Source of the DNA: an uncultured Alphaproteobacteria bacterium
GTDB taxonomy: Bacteria > Pseudomonadota > Alphaproteobacteria > Rhizobiales > Beijerinckiaceae
DNA: 64,000 bases
Direction of reading: 5' to 3'
NCBI GenBank assembly: GCA_937988775.1
Contig: CALKHP010000017.1
Location: forward strand, 1-64,000
The notes under the pieces are model-generated. The model was given only the letters and a program-made list of their open reading frames with translations. It did not search any database and was not told where the DNA came from. Shown piece after piece: positions 24,855 through 34,500 of the stretch. Positions within the stretch are counted from its first letter, which is position 1; each line of letters opens with the position of its first letter. Position numbers and translations under genes: made by a program.

Positions 24855-26390
24855 TCAGCTATAGATCGCCTTGTACTGCTCGCGCAGGATGTTCTTCTGC
24901 ACCTTGCCCATGGTGTTGCGCGGCAGGTCGTCGAGGAAGAACACGCGCTTGGGCTGCTTGAACTTGGCGAGCTTGCCGTCGAGCGCTCCCAGCACCGCCT
25001 TCTCGTCGATCTGAGCGCCCTTCTTCGCCACGACGACCGCCGTGACGCCCTCGCCGAAATCGGGATGCGGCACGCCGATCACCGCGCTCTCGACCACGCC
25101 CGGAAGCTGGTCGATCTCGACCTCGATCTCCTTCGGATAGACGTTGTAGCCGCCGGTGATGACGAGGTCCTTGCCGCGCCCGACGATAGAGACGTAACCC
25201 TTCGCGTCGATCTTGCCGATATCGCCGGTGATCAGGTAGCCGTCGGGCCGGAACTCCGACTTGGTCTTTTCCGGCATGCGCCAGTAGCCCTTGAACACGT
25301 TCGGGCCGCTGACCTCGATCATGCCGATCTCTTCCGTTGCGAGCTTCTCACCGGTCTCGGGATTGACGACGCGCAGCGTCACGCCCGGCAGGGGGAAGCC
25401 GACCGTGCCGGCGACGCGCTCGCCGTCATAAGGGTTCGAGGTCAGCATGTTGGTCTCGGTCATGCCGTAGCGCTCGAGGATCCTCAAGCCGGTCTTGCGC
25501 TCGAACTCGCGATGAGTTTCCTCGAGCAGCGGCGCCGAGCCGGAGATGAACAGGCGCATGTGCTTCGTCGCTTCCGGCGTCAGGCGCTCGTCCTGCAGCA
25601 TGCGGAAATAGAAGGTCGGCACGCCCATCATGGCGGTCGCCTTCGGCAGCAGCCGGAACACCTCGTCGGCATCGAATTTCGGCAGGAACAGCATCGAGGC
25701 GCCGGCAAACAGGATGACGTTGGTGGCGACGAACAGCCCGTGCGTGTGGAAGATCGGCAGCGCGTGCAGCAGCACGTCCTTGCCGGTGAAGCGCCAGTAA
25801 TCGACCAGCACGCGCGCGTTGGAGGCGAGGTTCTCGTGGCTCATCATGGCGCCCTTGGAGCGCCCGGTCGTGCCGGAAGTGTAGAGGATGGCGGCGAGAT
25901 CGTCCGGCCCGCGCGCCACGTCCGCGAAGTCCGGCGCGGCGGCTGCGGCAAGATCAAACAGCGTGCCGTCCATGCCGGTGCCATGCGTCACCACCGCCTT
26001 GACGCCATGGCGGGCGCCGAGTTCGGCGATGCCGGCGTGCTTGGCCGGATCGCAGATCACCACGGCCGGCTCGGCATCGCCGATGAAATAATCAAGCTCG
26101 TTCAGCGTATAGGCGGTGTTGAGCGGCAGGTAGATGGCGCCGGCCCGGACGCAGGCGAGATAGATGAACAATCCGGCCGGGGATTTCTCGAGCTGCACCG
26201 CGACGCGGTCGCCGGGTTTCACGCCGAGACCGACCAGTGCATTGGCATAGCGCGCCGTGGCCGACATCATCTGGCCATAGCTCAGCTTGAGCCCGGCGCT
26301 CGTCTCGATGAACAGCGTATCCGCCGCCGGCATGTGGCTGCGGATTTCCCCGAATAGATGGTTCATGGCGTTTCCAACGGTTGTTGTCAT
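24855..26390 (-). CDS. matB: Malonyl-CoA synthetase
   Basis: 511 residues of the AMP-forming acyl-CoA synthetase family, with ILYTSGTTGRSKGAMMSHEN (P-loop), RYGMTETNML and the adenylation lysine in PRNTMGKVQKN. Malonate-specific MatB is supported by the neighbour: its ATG overlaps the stop of malonyl-CoA decarboxylase (ATGA, bases 26387-26390), so the two are co-translated. It makes malonyl-CoA from malonate, CoA and ATP. The usual partners matC (carrier) and matR are not present here. Confidence 0.92.
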   Translation of the reverse strand: MTTTVGNAMNHLFGEIRSHMPAADTLFIETSAGLKLSYGQMMSATARYANALVGLGVKPGDRVAVQLEKSPAGLFIYLACVRAGAIYLPLNTAYTLNELDYFIGDAEPAVVICDPAKHAGIAELGARHGVKAVVTHGTGMDGTLFDLAAAAAPDFADVARGPDDLAAILYTSGTTGRSKGAMMSHENLASNARVLVDYWRFTGKDVLLHALPIFHTHGLFVATNVILFAGASMLFLPKFDADEVFRLLPKATAMMGVPTFYFRMLQDERLTPEATKHMRLFISGSAPLLEETHREFERKTGLRILERYGMTETNMLTSNPYDGERVAGTVGFPLPGVTLRVVNPETGEKLATEEIGMIEVSGPNVFKGYWRMPEKTKSEFRPDGYLITGDIGKIDAKGYVSIVGRGKDLVITGGYNVYPKEIEVEIDQLPGVVESAVIGVPHPDFGEGVTAVVVAKKGAQIDEKAVLGALDGKLAKFKQPKRVFFLDDLPRNTMGKVQKNILREQYKAIYS

Positions 26391-27739
26391 TGACCGCCGC
26401 TCAGCGACAGCGACGGGAAGCGCCCGGCGCGGCGGCGCTCCACCGGCAGATAGCCCCGAACCGCGCTCGAAGCAACAACACGGGCCGATTCGGCATAGGC
26501 CTCGTGGTTCTTCTCGATGTCGCCGAGGTCATACAGGTAATTGACCATCAGCCCGTGCGAATCGCGCAGCGCCTTGGGCGAGAGATCGCCGAGCGGATTG
26601 AGGCGCTCAAGCCGCGCGCCATTGCCGAGATGGAAGCGGGCGACCGGATCGACCGGCTTGCCGGATGCCGCCTTCGCCTCCAGGAAATAGCGTGCCGCCT
26701 GCGCCAGCAGCACCGGCTGGACCTGCGCGACGCGCCCGGCATCGCGATGCCAGCCGTCCTCGGCGAGGGGCGCGAGCGCGTGCTGGTCGGCCTCGCTCAG
26801 GGCCGCCATTTCGCCGGCGAGCCAGCGCGCGAAGCCCGGCACCGGCGACAGTGTCACGAAGGTGGTGAGGCCGGGCAACTGGCGGCGCAGATCCTCGACG
26901 ACCTGCTTGATCAGGAAATTGCCGAAGGAAATGCCGCGCAGGCCTTCCTGGCAATTCGAGATCGAATAGAACACCGCCGTGGTCGCGGCGTCCTGCTTGA
27001 TCGGCCGGCGCTCCTCGCTGAGCAGCGGCGCGATCGCCACCGGCATGTCGCGCGTCAGCGCGACCTCGACGAAGATCAGCGGCTCGTCGCGCAGTTGCGG
27101 GTGGAAAAAGGCGAACAGCCGCCGGTCGGCCGGCTCGATGCGCCGGCGCAACTCCTCCCAGCCCCTGATCTCGTGCACCGCCTCGTAGCGGATCACCTTG
27201 TCGAGCACGTTGGCCGGCTCGGTCCAGTCGATCTGGCGCAGCATCAGGAAGCCGCGATTGAACCAGGACGAGAACAGGTGGCGGAAATCGGTATCGAGCG
27301 CGGCAAGCTCGGGGAATTCACGGCTCCACTTGAACAGCTCCTCGCGCATGGCGACGAGTTCCGCCGTGCCGCCCGGCGCCAGGTTGAGCCGGCGGATCAG
27401 CTCCTGGCGGCGCGGCTCCGAGGCATCGTGCAGGCTGGCCGCCGCCTTGGCACTCGGCTCGGCCTGCCAACGCGCGATCGCCGCATCGAGCCGGGCAGGA
27501 TCCGGTCCGAAATCACGGGCGAGCGCCAGAAGGAAAGCGCGGCGCTTATCGGCGTCGGCGCGCTTGAACTGGTCGAGCACCTCGCTGGCGAGCGCCACGC
27601 CGGTCGCCTCGCCCTTGCCGGACAGGAGGGTCTCGGCGAGCTTGACGATATCCTGGCGGCGGCTGTTGTCACCGAGGCCGACCAGCCCCCGGCCACGCTC
27701 GGAAATCGACGTCAGCAGATCGGAAAAGAACGAGGTCAT
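26387..27739 (-). CDS. matA: Malonyl-CoA decarboxylase
   Basis: 450 residues, typical of the rhizobial MatA/MCD family. An N-terminal helical domain (about 1-160) precedes the acetyltransferase-like catalytic domain with YSISNCQEGLRGISFGNFLI (catalytic Ser region) and ARFHLGNGARLERLN (catalytic His region). It converts malonyl-CoA to acetyl-CoA and CO2. The ATG at 27739 is chosen because family sequence begins there; upstream codons in this frame lie within cysK. It overlaps matB by 4 bp. Confidence 0.92.
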   Translation of the reverse strand: MTSFFSDLLTSISERGRGLVGLGDNSRRQDIVKLAETLLSGKGEATGVALASEVLDQFKRADADKRRAFLLALARDFGPDPARLDAAIARWQAEPSAKAAASLHDASEPRRQELIRRLNLAPGGTAELVAMREELFKWSREFPELAALDTDFRHLFSSWFNRGFLMLRQIDWTEPANVLDKVIRYEAVHEIRGWEELRRRIEPADRRLFAFFHPQLRDEPLIFVEVALTRDMPVAIAPLLSEERRPIKQDAATTAVFYSISNCQEGLRGISFGNFLIKQVVEDLRRQLPGLTTFVTLSPVPGFARWLAGEMAALSEADQHALAPLAEDGWHRDAGRVAQVQPVLLAQAARYFLEAKAASGKPVDPVARFHLGNGARLERLNPLGDLSPKALRDSHGLMVNYLYDLGDIEKNHEAYAESARVVASSAVRGYLPVERRRAGRFPSLSLSGGQ

Positions 27740-27797
27740 GGCGAAGCGCTCTTGGCAACTTTTGGCAAATCCTGGCGGGCAGGGCCCGGGCGGGATG

Positions 27798-28829
27798 CTA
27801 TTGCAACGGCGGTGAGATCGTCGACTTTCTTTCAAGCCATGCCGGCACCGGCAGGCTCTTGGAGCGCAGGAATTCGGGATTGTAGAGTTTCGAGGCGTAG
27901 CGCGTGCCGTAATCGCACAGGATCGTGACGATGGTGTGCCCAGGCCCCATCTCGCGCGCCAGATGCATGGCGCCGGCGACGTTGACGCCACTCGAGGAGC
28001 CGACGACCAGCCCCTCATGCTCGAGCAGGTCGAAGCAGACGCCGATCGCCTCGGCATCGGAAATGCGGAAGGCGGTATCGACCGGCGCATCGACGAGGTT
28101 CTGCGTGACCCGGCCCTGGCCGATGCCCTCGGTGATCGAGGAGCCTTCCGATTCGAGCTTTCCCGCCGTGAACCAGCGATACATCGCCGCGCCATGGGGA
28201 TCGGCGCAGGCGACACGCACATCGGGCTTCTTCGCCTTCAGCGCCATGGCGACGCCGGCCAGCGTGCCGCCCGAGCCGACGGCCGAGACGAAACCGTCGA
28301 CGCGGCCGTTGGTCTGCTCGAGGATTTCCGGCCCCGTCGTCTCAATATGGGCCTGCCGGTTGGCGACATTGTCGAACTGGTTGGCCCAGAAGGCGCCGTT
28401 CGGCTCCGACTTGTCGAGCTGCTCGGCGAGGCGACCCGACACCTTGACGTAGTTGTTGGGGTTCGCATACGGCGCGGCCGGCACCTCGACCAGTTCGGCG
28501 CCGGCGATGCGCAGCATCTGCTTCTTCTCTTCCGACTGCGTCTCGGGGATGACGATCACGGTTTTCAGGCCGAGCGCATTGGCGACCAGCGCCAGCCCGA
28601 TGCCGGTATTGCCGGCCGTGCCCTCGACCACGGTGCCGCCGGGCCGGATCAGCCCGCGCTTCAGCCCGTCCTGGATCATGAACAGCGCGGCGCGATCCTT
28701 GACCGACTGGCCCGGATTGAGAAACTCCGCCTTGCCGAGAATGGTGCAGCCGGTCGCTTCCGATGCGCGCTTCAGCTTGATCAGCGGCGTGTGGCCGATG
28801 GCGTCGAGGGTGCCGTTGCGGATCGTCAT
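27798..28829 (-). CDS. cysK: Cysteine synthase (O-acetylserine sulfhydrylase)
   Basis: 343 residues of the PLP fold type II. The PLP lysine is K44 in NPGQSVKDRAA; TAGNTGIG binds the substrate; SAVGSGGTLAG binds the phosphate of PLP. It makes cysteine from O-acetylserine and sulfide. The ATG at 28829 is set by GGAGG just upstream on its strand. It is about 10-30 residues longer than enteric CysK, ending in a short Pro/Ser tail. It lies upstream of matA by 58 bp on the same strand but has no pathway link to it. Confidence 0.9.
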   Translation of the reverse strand: MTIRNGTLDAIGHTPLIKLKRASEATGCTILGKAEFLNPGQSVKDRAALFMIQDGLKRGLIRPGGTVVEGTAGNTGIGLALVANALGLKTVIVIPETQSEEKKQMLRIAGAELVEVPAAPYANPNNYVKVSGRLAEQLDKSEPNGAFWANQFDNVANRQAHIETTGPEILEQTNGRVDGFVSAVGSGGTLAGVAMALKAKKPDVRVACADPHGAAMYRWFTAGKLESEGSSITEGIGQGRVTQNLVDAPVDTAFRISDAEAIGVCFDLLEHEGLVVGSSSGVNVAGAMHLAREMGPGHTIVTILCDYGTRYASKLYNPEFLRSKSLPVPAWLERKSTISPPLQ

Positions 28830-28936
28830 GATGAGAATCGCCTCCTTGGCCGAGGCCACCGGCGCATGACGCCGCGCCCCCTTGCACGAAATCGTTCTAT
28901 GATCAGGCTGTAGCGCGCCACGCGCCCGAGGAAAAG

Positions 28937-28957
28937 CCACGATCGTGCCGCAGGGCA
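28937..28957 (+). repeat. Short element shared with 18613-18633
   Basis: CCACGATCGTGCCG followed two bases later by GGGCA occurs here and at 18613-18633, with 19 of 21 bases the same. It contains the 10-bp palindrome CACGATCGTG. Function unknown. Confidence 0.4.
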
Positions 28958-29076
28958 GGCGCCGGAGCGGTTCAGAATGCCATGCTGTTTTTTCGCCTTG
29001 CGAGGGAAGAAAACTGCTGCCTGCCGGCAGTCAGCGCATGCGGATGGCAGCCGCCCCAGCGACAAGGACCGAAACG

Positions 29077-29496
29077 ATGCGCCAGAGCCTTCACCACCTT
29101 TCGATCGAGACGACCGGGCGCAGCCTCGTCGATATCAGCGCGCCGATCCTTCGATGGGTGGCGGCGCAGGCGATGGAAGCCGGCCTCCTGACGGTGTTCT
29201 GCCGCCACACCTCGGCGTCGCTCGTCATCCAGGAGAATGCCGACCCATTGGTCCGGCAGGATATGCTGGCCTATTTCGCCGAGATCGCGCCCGAGGCGCC
29301 CGGCCGCTACAGCCATGCCGAGGAAGGCCCGGACGACATGCCGGCGCATCTGCGCGCCGCGCTGACGCAAACCAGCCTGTCGATCCCGGTCGAACACGCC
29401 CGGCCGGTGCTCGGCACCTGGCAGGGCATCTACCTGTTCGAGCATCGCCGCGCGCCGCACCGGCGCGAGATCGTGCTGCACCTGATCGGGGAGTAG
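29077..29496 (+). CDS. yjbQ: YjbQ family protein (UPF0047)
   Basis: 139 residues of the conserved YjbQ family (secondary thiamine-phosphate synthase-like). The family signature is VFCRHTSASLVIQENADP (residues 40-57), with HAEEGPDDMPAHLRA and GTWQGIYLFEHR following. The His and Asp residues probably bind a metal. The natural role is not settled; YjbQ has weak thiamin-phosphate synthase activity in E. coli. AAGGA at 29064 supports the ATG at 29077. Confidence 0.87.
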   Translation: MRQSLHHLSIETTGRSLVDISAPILRWVAAQAMEAGLLTVFCRHTSASLVIQENADPLVRQDMLAYFAEIAPEAPGRYSHAEEGPDDMPAHLRAALTQTSLSIPVEHARPVLGTWQGIYLFEHRRAPHRREIVLHLIGE

Positions 29497-29518
29497 CGCG
29501 GAGAGGAAGCGGAGGAAA

Positions 29519-29631
29519 CCCTTCTCCCGCGTGCGGGAGAAGGCCCCAGCAGGGGGATGAGGGGTAACGGCCGCGCCCTCACCCCTCATCCGTCTGCTTC
29601 GCAGCCACCTTCTCCCGCAAGCGGGAGAAGG
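29519..29631. repeat. Compound inverted repeat (CCTTCTCCCGC family)
   Basis: Two small hairpins with CTTCTCCCGC/GCGGGAGAAG arms (29521-29542 and 29611-29631) flank an inner pair GGGGATGAGGGG/CCCCTCATCC. The whole 113 bp fills the convergent gap between yjbQ and the aminotransferase gene and resembles a dispersed alphaproteobacterial element. Confidence 0.7.
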
Positions 29632-29646
29632 AAAATAGTTCTGCCC

Positions 29647-30831
29647 TCAGCGCGCGAGCCAGGTGGCGATGCGGTGGCTTGCCTCTTCCAGGTCTTCGTG
29701 CTTGCGGGCGAAGCACAGCCGGAAGAAGCCCTCGCCCTCGGGACCGAAGGCGGTGCCCGGCGCCAGCCCGACATTGGCCTCGTCGACGAGGCGGATGGCG
29801 GCCTTGCGGGCGTCCGTCTCGCCCGCGATGCCGAAGAACAGGTAGAAGGCGCCGGCCGGCTTGACGAAACGCGCCCGGCCGGTGGCGGCGAGCGCATCGC
29901 ACACGATGTCGCGGCCGCGCCTGGCACGCGCGATCTGGTGGGCGACGAACCCCTCGCCCTGCTCGAGCGCGGCGATGGCGGCGCGCTGCACGAAGACCGG
30001 CACGCCGGAGGTCGCATATTGCACGAGGTTCTCGATCACGTCGCCAAGCGCCGGCGGCGCCTCGATCCAGCCGATGCGCCAGCCGGTCATGCACCAGTTC
30101 TTCGAGAAGGTCTGCACGAACAGGATGCGGTCGTCCTCGTCCATGATGTCGTGGAAGGACGGCGCGCGGCTGACGCCCTCGTCATAGACGAAGCGGCCAT
30201 AGATCTCGTCGGCGATCAGCCACAGCCCCCTGGCGCGCGCCAGCGCCAGGATGGCGACGAGTTCTTCGCGCGTCGCGGTCCAGCCGGTCGGGTTGGCCGG
30301 CGAGTTGATGACGATCGCCCTGGTGCGCGGCGTCACGGCGGCGGCGAGCGCGTCGAGATCGAGCGTCCAGCCGGCATTGCCGAAGCGCAGCGGCACGCCG
30401 ACCGGCGTCGCGCCGGCAACGCTGAGCGCGGCGCCGAAATTCGGCCAGGCCGGCGTCGGCATGATGACCTCGTCGCCGGCACCGGCGACGATGCGGGTGA
30501 CGATCTGCAGCGCCTGCATGCCCGAGCCGGTGACGAAGAAGCGCTCGGCGTCGAGCGGGCGGCCGTAGAGGCGCGACATGTAGGCGGAGAGTGCAGCGCG
30601 CAACTCCGGGATGCCGCGCTGCCAGGTGTAGAAGGTCTCGCCGGCGGCGAGCGAGCGCGTCGCCGCATCCGAGATGAAGGCCGGCGTCGGCATGTCGCCC
30701 TCGCCGATCCATAACGGGATCAGGCCAGGCTTGTCGCGCCCGTGATTGGCGACCTCGACGATGCCGCTCTGCGGCGCACCAAGCGCCTCGGGGCGGAGCC
30801 CGCCAAGGAAATGTTGCAACGTGTCAGACAT
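29647..30831 (-). CDS. Class I PLP-dependent aminotransferase
   Basis: 394 residues of fold type I (aspartate aminotransferase family). NSPANPTGW holds the conserved Asn-Pro, DEIYGRFVYDE the PLP-binding Asp/Tyr, and FSKNWCMTGWRIGW the Schiff-base lysine and the phosphate-binding Arg. The substrate cannot be told from sequence; candidates are aspartate, alanine or aromatic amino acids. The start codon sits inside a perfect 11-bp inverted repeat (30828-30859). It is downstream of mscL on the same strand but separated by two palindromes. Confidence 0.85.
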   Translation of the reverse strand: MSDTLQHFLGGLRPEALGAPQSGIVEVANHGRDKPGLIPLWIGEGDMPTPAFISDAATRSLAAGETFYTWQRGIPELRAALSAYMSRLYGRPLDAERFFVTGSGMQALQIVTRIVAGAGDEVIMPTPAWPNFGAALSVAGATPVGVPLRFGNAGWTLDLDALAAAVTPRTRAIVINSPANPTGWTATREELVAILALARARGLWLIADEIYGRFVYDEGVSRAPSFHDIMDEDDRILFVQTFSKNWCMTGWRIGWIEAPPALGDVIENLVQYATSGVPVFVQRAAIAALEQGEGFVAHQIARARRGRDIVCDALAATGRARFVKPAGAFYLFFGIAGETDARKAAIRLVDEANVGLAPGTAFGPEGEGFFRLCFARKHEDLEEASHRIATWLAR

Positions 30832-30859
30832 GAAAAGCCCTTATAGCCGCTTTTCATGT
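30828..30859. promoter_or_regulatory. Perfect palindrome over the aminotransferase start codon
   Basis: ACATGAAAAGC (30828-30838) and GCTTTTCATGT (30849-30859) are perfect 11-bp arms around a 10-bp loop. The ATG of the aminotransferase is in one arm. It could be a repressor site or an mRNA hairpin that hides the start. Confidence 0.55.
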
Positions 30860-30880
30860 CTTCTTAGGCCGGACGCTGCC

Positions 30881-30913
30881 GAAAATCCCACGATTTCTAC
30901 TCATGGGATTTTC
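30881..30913. terminator. Inverted repeat after mscL, possible terminator
   Basis: GAAAATCCCA (30881-30890) and TGGGATTTTC (30904-30913) are perfect 10-bp arms, widened by GCC/GGC nearby. It lies 22 bp past the mscL stop in the direction of transcription. The stem outer end is T-rich on the mscL strand, so it may end the mscL transcript. Confidence 0.5.
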
Positions 30914-30934
30914 AGGCGGGAGCGATCGGTCGGC

Positions 30935-31366
30935 TTAACGCTTGGCGGCGAGCAGATCGCGGATTTCGGTGAGCAGCACCGTATCCGCGGCCGGCGCGGG
31001 AGCCGGCGCCTCGGCGGCCTTCTCGGCGGTGACGCGCTTCTGCAACTCGTTCAGGGCCTTGACGACGATGAACAGCACGAAGGCGACGATCATGAAGTTG
31101 ACGACATAGGTCAGGAACTGCCCGTAGCCGAGCACCGCGCCAGCCTTCTTGGCATCGGCATAGGAGGTGCCAGCAGCGATCTGCGGCCCGAGCGAGGCAT
31201 AGAGATTGGAGAAATCGACCGTGCCGAAAATGCCGGCGATCAGCGGCATGATGACGTCGGCGACCATCGAATCGACGATCTTGCCGAAGGCCGCGCCGAT
31301 GATCACGCCGATGGCCAGATCGATGACGTTGCCTCTGAGCGCAAATTCCCTGAAATCCTTCAGCAT
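30935..31366 (-). CDS. mscL: Large-conductance mechanosensitive channel
   Basis: 143 residues with the MscL pattern: FREFALRGNVIDLAIGVIIG (first membrane helix with the hydrophobic gate), FGKIVDSMVADVIMPLIAGI, the periplasmic loop, and the second helix YVVNFMIVAFVLFIVVKA. The C-terminus has the Ala/Pro linker and a coiled helix ending LLTEIRDLLAAKR. It opens under membrane tension to release solutes on hypo-osmotic shock. The ATG at 31366 is chosen because AAGGAAGGA precedes it. Confidence 0.95.
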   Translation of the reverse strand: MLKDFREFALRGNVIDLAIGVIIGAAFGKIVDSMVADVIMPLIAGIFGTVDFSNLYASLGPQIAAGTSYADAKKAGAVLGYGQFLTYVVNFMIVAFVLFIVVKALNELQKRVTAEKAAEAPAPAPAADTVLLTEIRDLLAAKR

Positions 31367-31530
31367 CGAAGTTCCTTCCTTGATGTCCGCCCGCCCAATA
31401 CAGGGCAACAAGGCGGTCATACTGAACTGCTTCGCAAACCCTGTCACGCGGCTGTGAAGACCTGTCCCCGCTTTACCGCAGACCCAACACGCGCCATAAG
31501 ATTCAACGCAAGGAAACGCGAGGGTAAGGC

Positions 31531-34500
31531 ATGTTCGCCGGTTGGGTCGTCGTCGCGACCGCCCTGGTCTATCTCTGCCTGCTGTTCGCCGTTGCTCATT
31601 TCGGCGACATCAAGGGCGCCGTGCTGCTGCGCGGGCGCCTGCGCTCCATCGTCTATGCCCTGACGTTGGCGGTCTATTGCACGTCCTGGACCTTCTTCGG
31701 CTCGGTCGGCTTCGCTTCGCGCTACGGGCTCGACTTCCTGGGAATCTATATCGGCCCGCTGCTGGTGTTCATGTTCGGCAGCAACCTGCTGCGGCGCATG
31801 CTCGACCTCGCCAAATCCCAGAACATCACCTCGGTGGCGGATTTCGTGGCGGCGCGCTACGGCAAGAACGCGCGCGTCGCGGCGGTGGTGACGCTGATCG
31901 CCTTCGTCGGCATCCTGCCTTACGTCTCGCTGCAGCTGAAGGCGATCTCCTCGGCGCTGCAGGTCTTCATCCCGCCCGGCAGCATGGAAGCCCGCGAGAT
32001 CGACGCGCTGCCCGTGCTGCACGACCTGCCGCTGCTGGTGGCGCTGATGCTGGCGGCCTTCGCCGCCGCCTTCGGCACGCGGCAGGTCGACACCACCGAG
32101 CACCAGAACGGGCTGATGATCGCCATCGCCACTGAATCGATCGTCAAGCTGCTCGCCTTCCTCACCGTCGGCATTTTCGTGACCTACATCCAGTTCGACG
32201 GCGTCGGCGACCTGATCGAGAGGGCGAGCGCCTATCCGACGGCGCTGGTCGCGCTGCATTTCAGCCCGGATGTCTCGACGTTGGCGGTGATGATCCTGCT
32301 CTCGGCGATGATGATGGTGATGCTGCCACGGCAGTTCCACGTGCTGATCGTCGAGAACCGCGACGCGCGCGATGTGCGCAGCGCCATCTGGCTGTTCCCG
32401 CTCTACCTCATCCTGATCAACCTGTTCGTGGTGCCGCTGGTGCTCGCCGGCCAGACCTTGCTGCCCACGCCGGATTTCGACCGCGACATGACCGTGCTGA
32501 CCCTGCCGGTGCGCAGCGGCTCGGCGACCATGGCGCTGATCGCCTTCATCGGCGGGCTGTCGGCGGCCACCGCCATGGTGATCGTCGAATCGGTGGCGCT
32601 GGCGATCATGATCTCGAACCACCTGATCATGCCGCTGCTGCTCGGGCAGAAGCAGACGGGCTCGCCCGACGCCATGGACATGGGCGGGCTGATGCTGATG
32701 GTGCGGCGCATCACGATCCTGATGATCCTGATGCTGTCCTATGCCTATTACCGCATCTCGAGCGACGCGGCGCTCGCGGCCATCGGGCTGATGTCCTTCG
32801 CGGCGCTCGCCCAGATCGGCCCCTCGCTGCTCGGCGGGCTGTACTGGCGCGGCGGCAATGCGCGCGGCGCGGTGGCGGGGCTGACGACGGGCATCGCCGC
32901 CTGGGCCTACACCATGCTGCTGCCCAACATGGCCTCGCCCGGCTCCTTCGCCGCCGACATCGTCAGCAACGGCCCGTTCGGCATCGACTGGCTGCGGCCG
33001 ACCTCGCTGCTCGGGCTCGAGATGCCGAGCCTGGTGCATGGCACGCTGGTCAGCCTGACGCTGAACGTCGCGGCCTATTTCCTCGCCTCGCGCAGCCGGG
33101 CCGCCACGCCGATCGAGCGCCTGCAGGCCAGCATCTTCGTCGCGCAGGAACTGCCGATGGTGGCGCAGAACTTCCGGCTGTTCCGCGCCAGCGTCTCGGT
33201 CGAGGACCTGCGCAACACCATCGCGCGCTATCTCGGCGAGGAGCGCACGACGCGCGCCTTCGAAACCTTTGCCCGCAGCCGCGGCGAGACGCTGGACGTG
33301 CACCACGAGGCCGATGTGCATACGCTGCGCTTCGCCGAGCACCTCTTATCCTCGGCGATCGGGGCGGCGTCCTCGCGCCTCGTGCTGTCGCTGCTGCTCA
33401 GACGCCGCAACGTCTCGACCAAGGCGGCGCTCAAGCTGCTCGACGATGCCTCGGCGGCGATGCAATACAGCCGCGACCTGGTGCAGAACGCGCTCGACCA
33501 TGCCGAACAGGGCGTGACGGTGTTCGACAGCGACCTGCGCCTGGCGGCCTGGAACCGCACCTTCCAGGACATGTTCTCGCTGCCGGCCGATGTCGTGCAT
33601 GCCGGCGTCGGCCTCGACGCGATCGTGCGCTCCAACGCCAGCCGCAACATTTACGGCCCCGGCAACCAGGAGGATTTCGTCGCCCAGCGCCTGGCGAGTT
33701 TCCGCGCGATCAGCGAGCCGCTGCGGCTGCGCGTGCAGCCCGGCGAGCGCGTGCTCGAAATCCGCACCAACCAGCTTCCCGGCGGCGGCTATGTCACGAC
33801 CTATACCGATGTCACGCGCTCGGTGCGGGCCGAGGAAGCGCTGGAGCGCGCCAACGAGACGCTCGAGCGCCGTGTCCGCGAGCGCACCGAGGAACTGACC
33901 CATGTCAACGAGGAGCTTGGCCGCGCCAAGGCGCAGGCGGAAGAGGCCAACCTGTCCAAGACGCGCTTCCTCGCCGCCGCCAGCCACGACATCCTGCAAC
34001 CGCTCAACGCGGCCAGGCTCTATACCAGCGCGCTGGTCGAGCGCTCAGGCACCGAGGCCGAGGGCAGCCTCGCCAATAATATCGATGCCTCCCTCGAGGC
34101 GGTCGAGGAAATCCTGACCACGCTGCTCGACATTTCGCGGCTCGATTCGGCCTCCTTCAAGCCGGATTGGTCGGTGTTCCGCATTGACGAGATCTTCCGG
34201 CAGCTCCAGCTCGAATTCGCGCCGACCGCCGCCGCCAAGAGCCTCAGGCTGGTCTTCGTGCCATGCTCGCTGTCGATCCGCTCCGACCGGCGCCTGATCC
34301 GCCGCCTGCTGCAGAACCTGGTCTCGAACGCCATCAAATATACCGAGAGCGGCCGCGTGCTGATCGGCTGCCGCCGGCGCCGCAACATGCTGACGCTGTT
34401 CGTCGCCGATACCGGGCTCGGCATCCCCGCTTCGAAGCAGCGCATCGTGTTCCGCGAGTTCCAGCGCCTCGATCAGGGCGCGCGGGTGGCGCGCGGCCTC

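Noticed and set aside
31444..33342. 632-codon minus-strand frame opposite the hybrid kinase
   Set aside because: Antisense to the symporter domain; no recognisable protein features.
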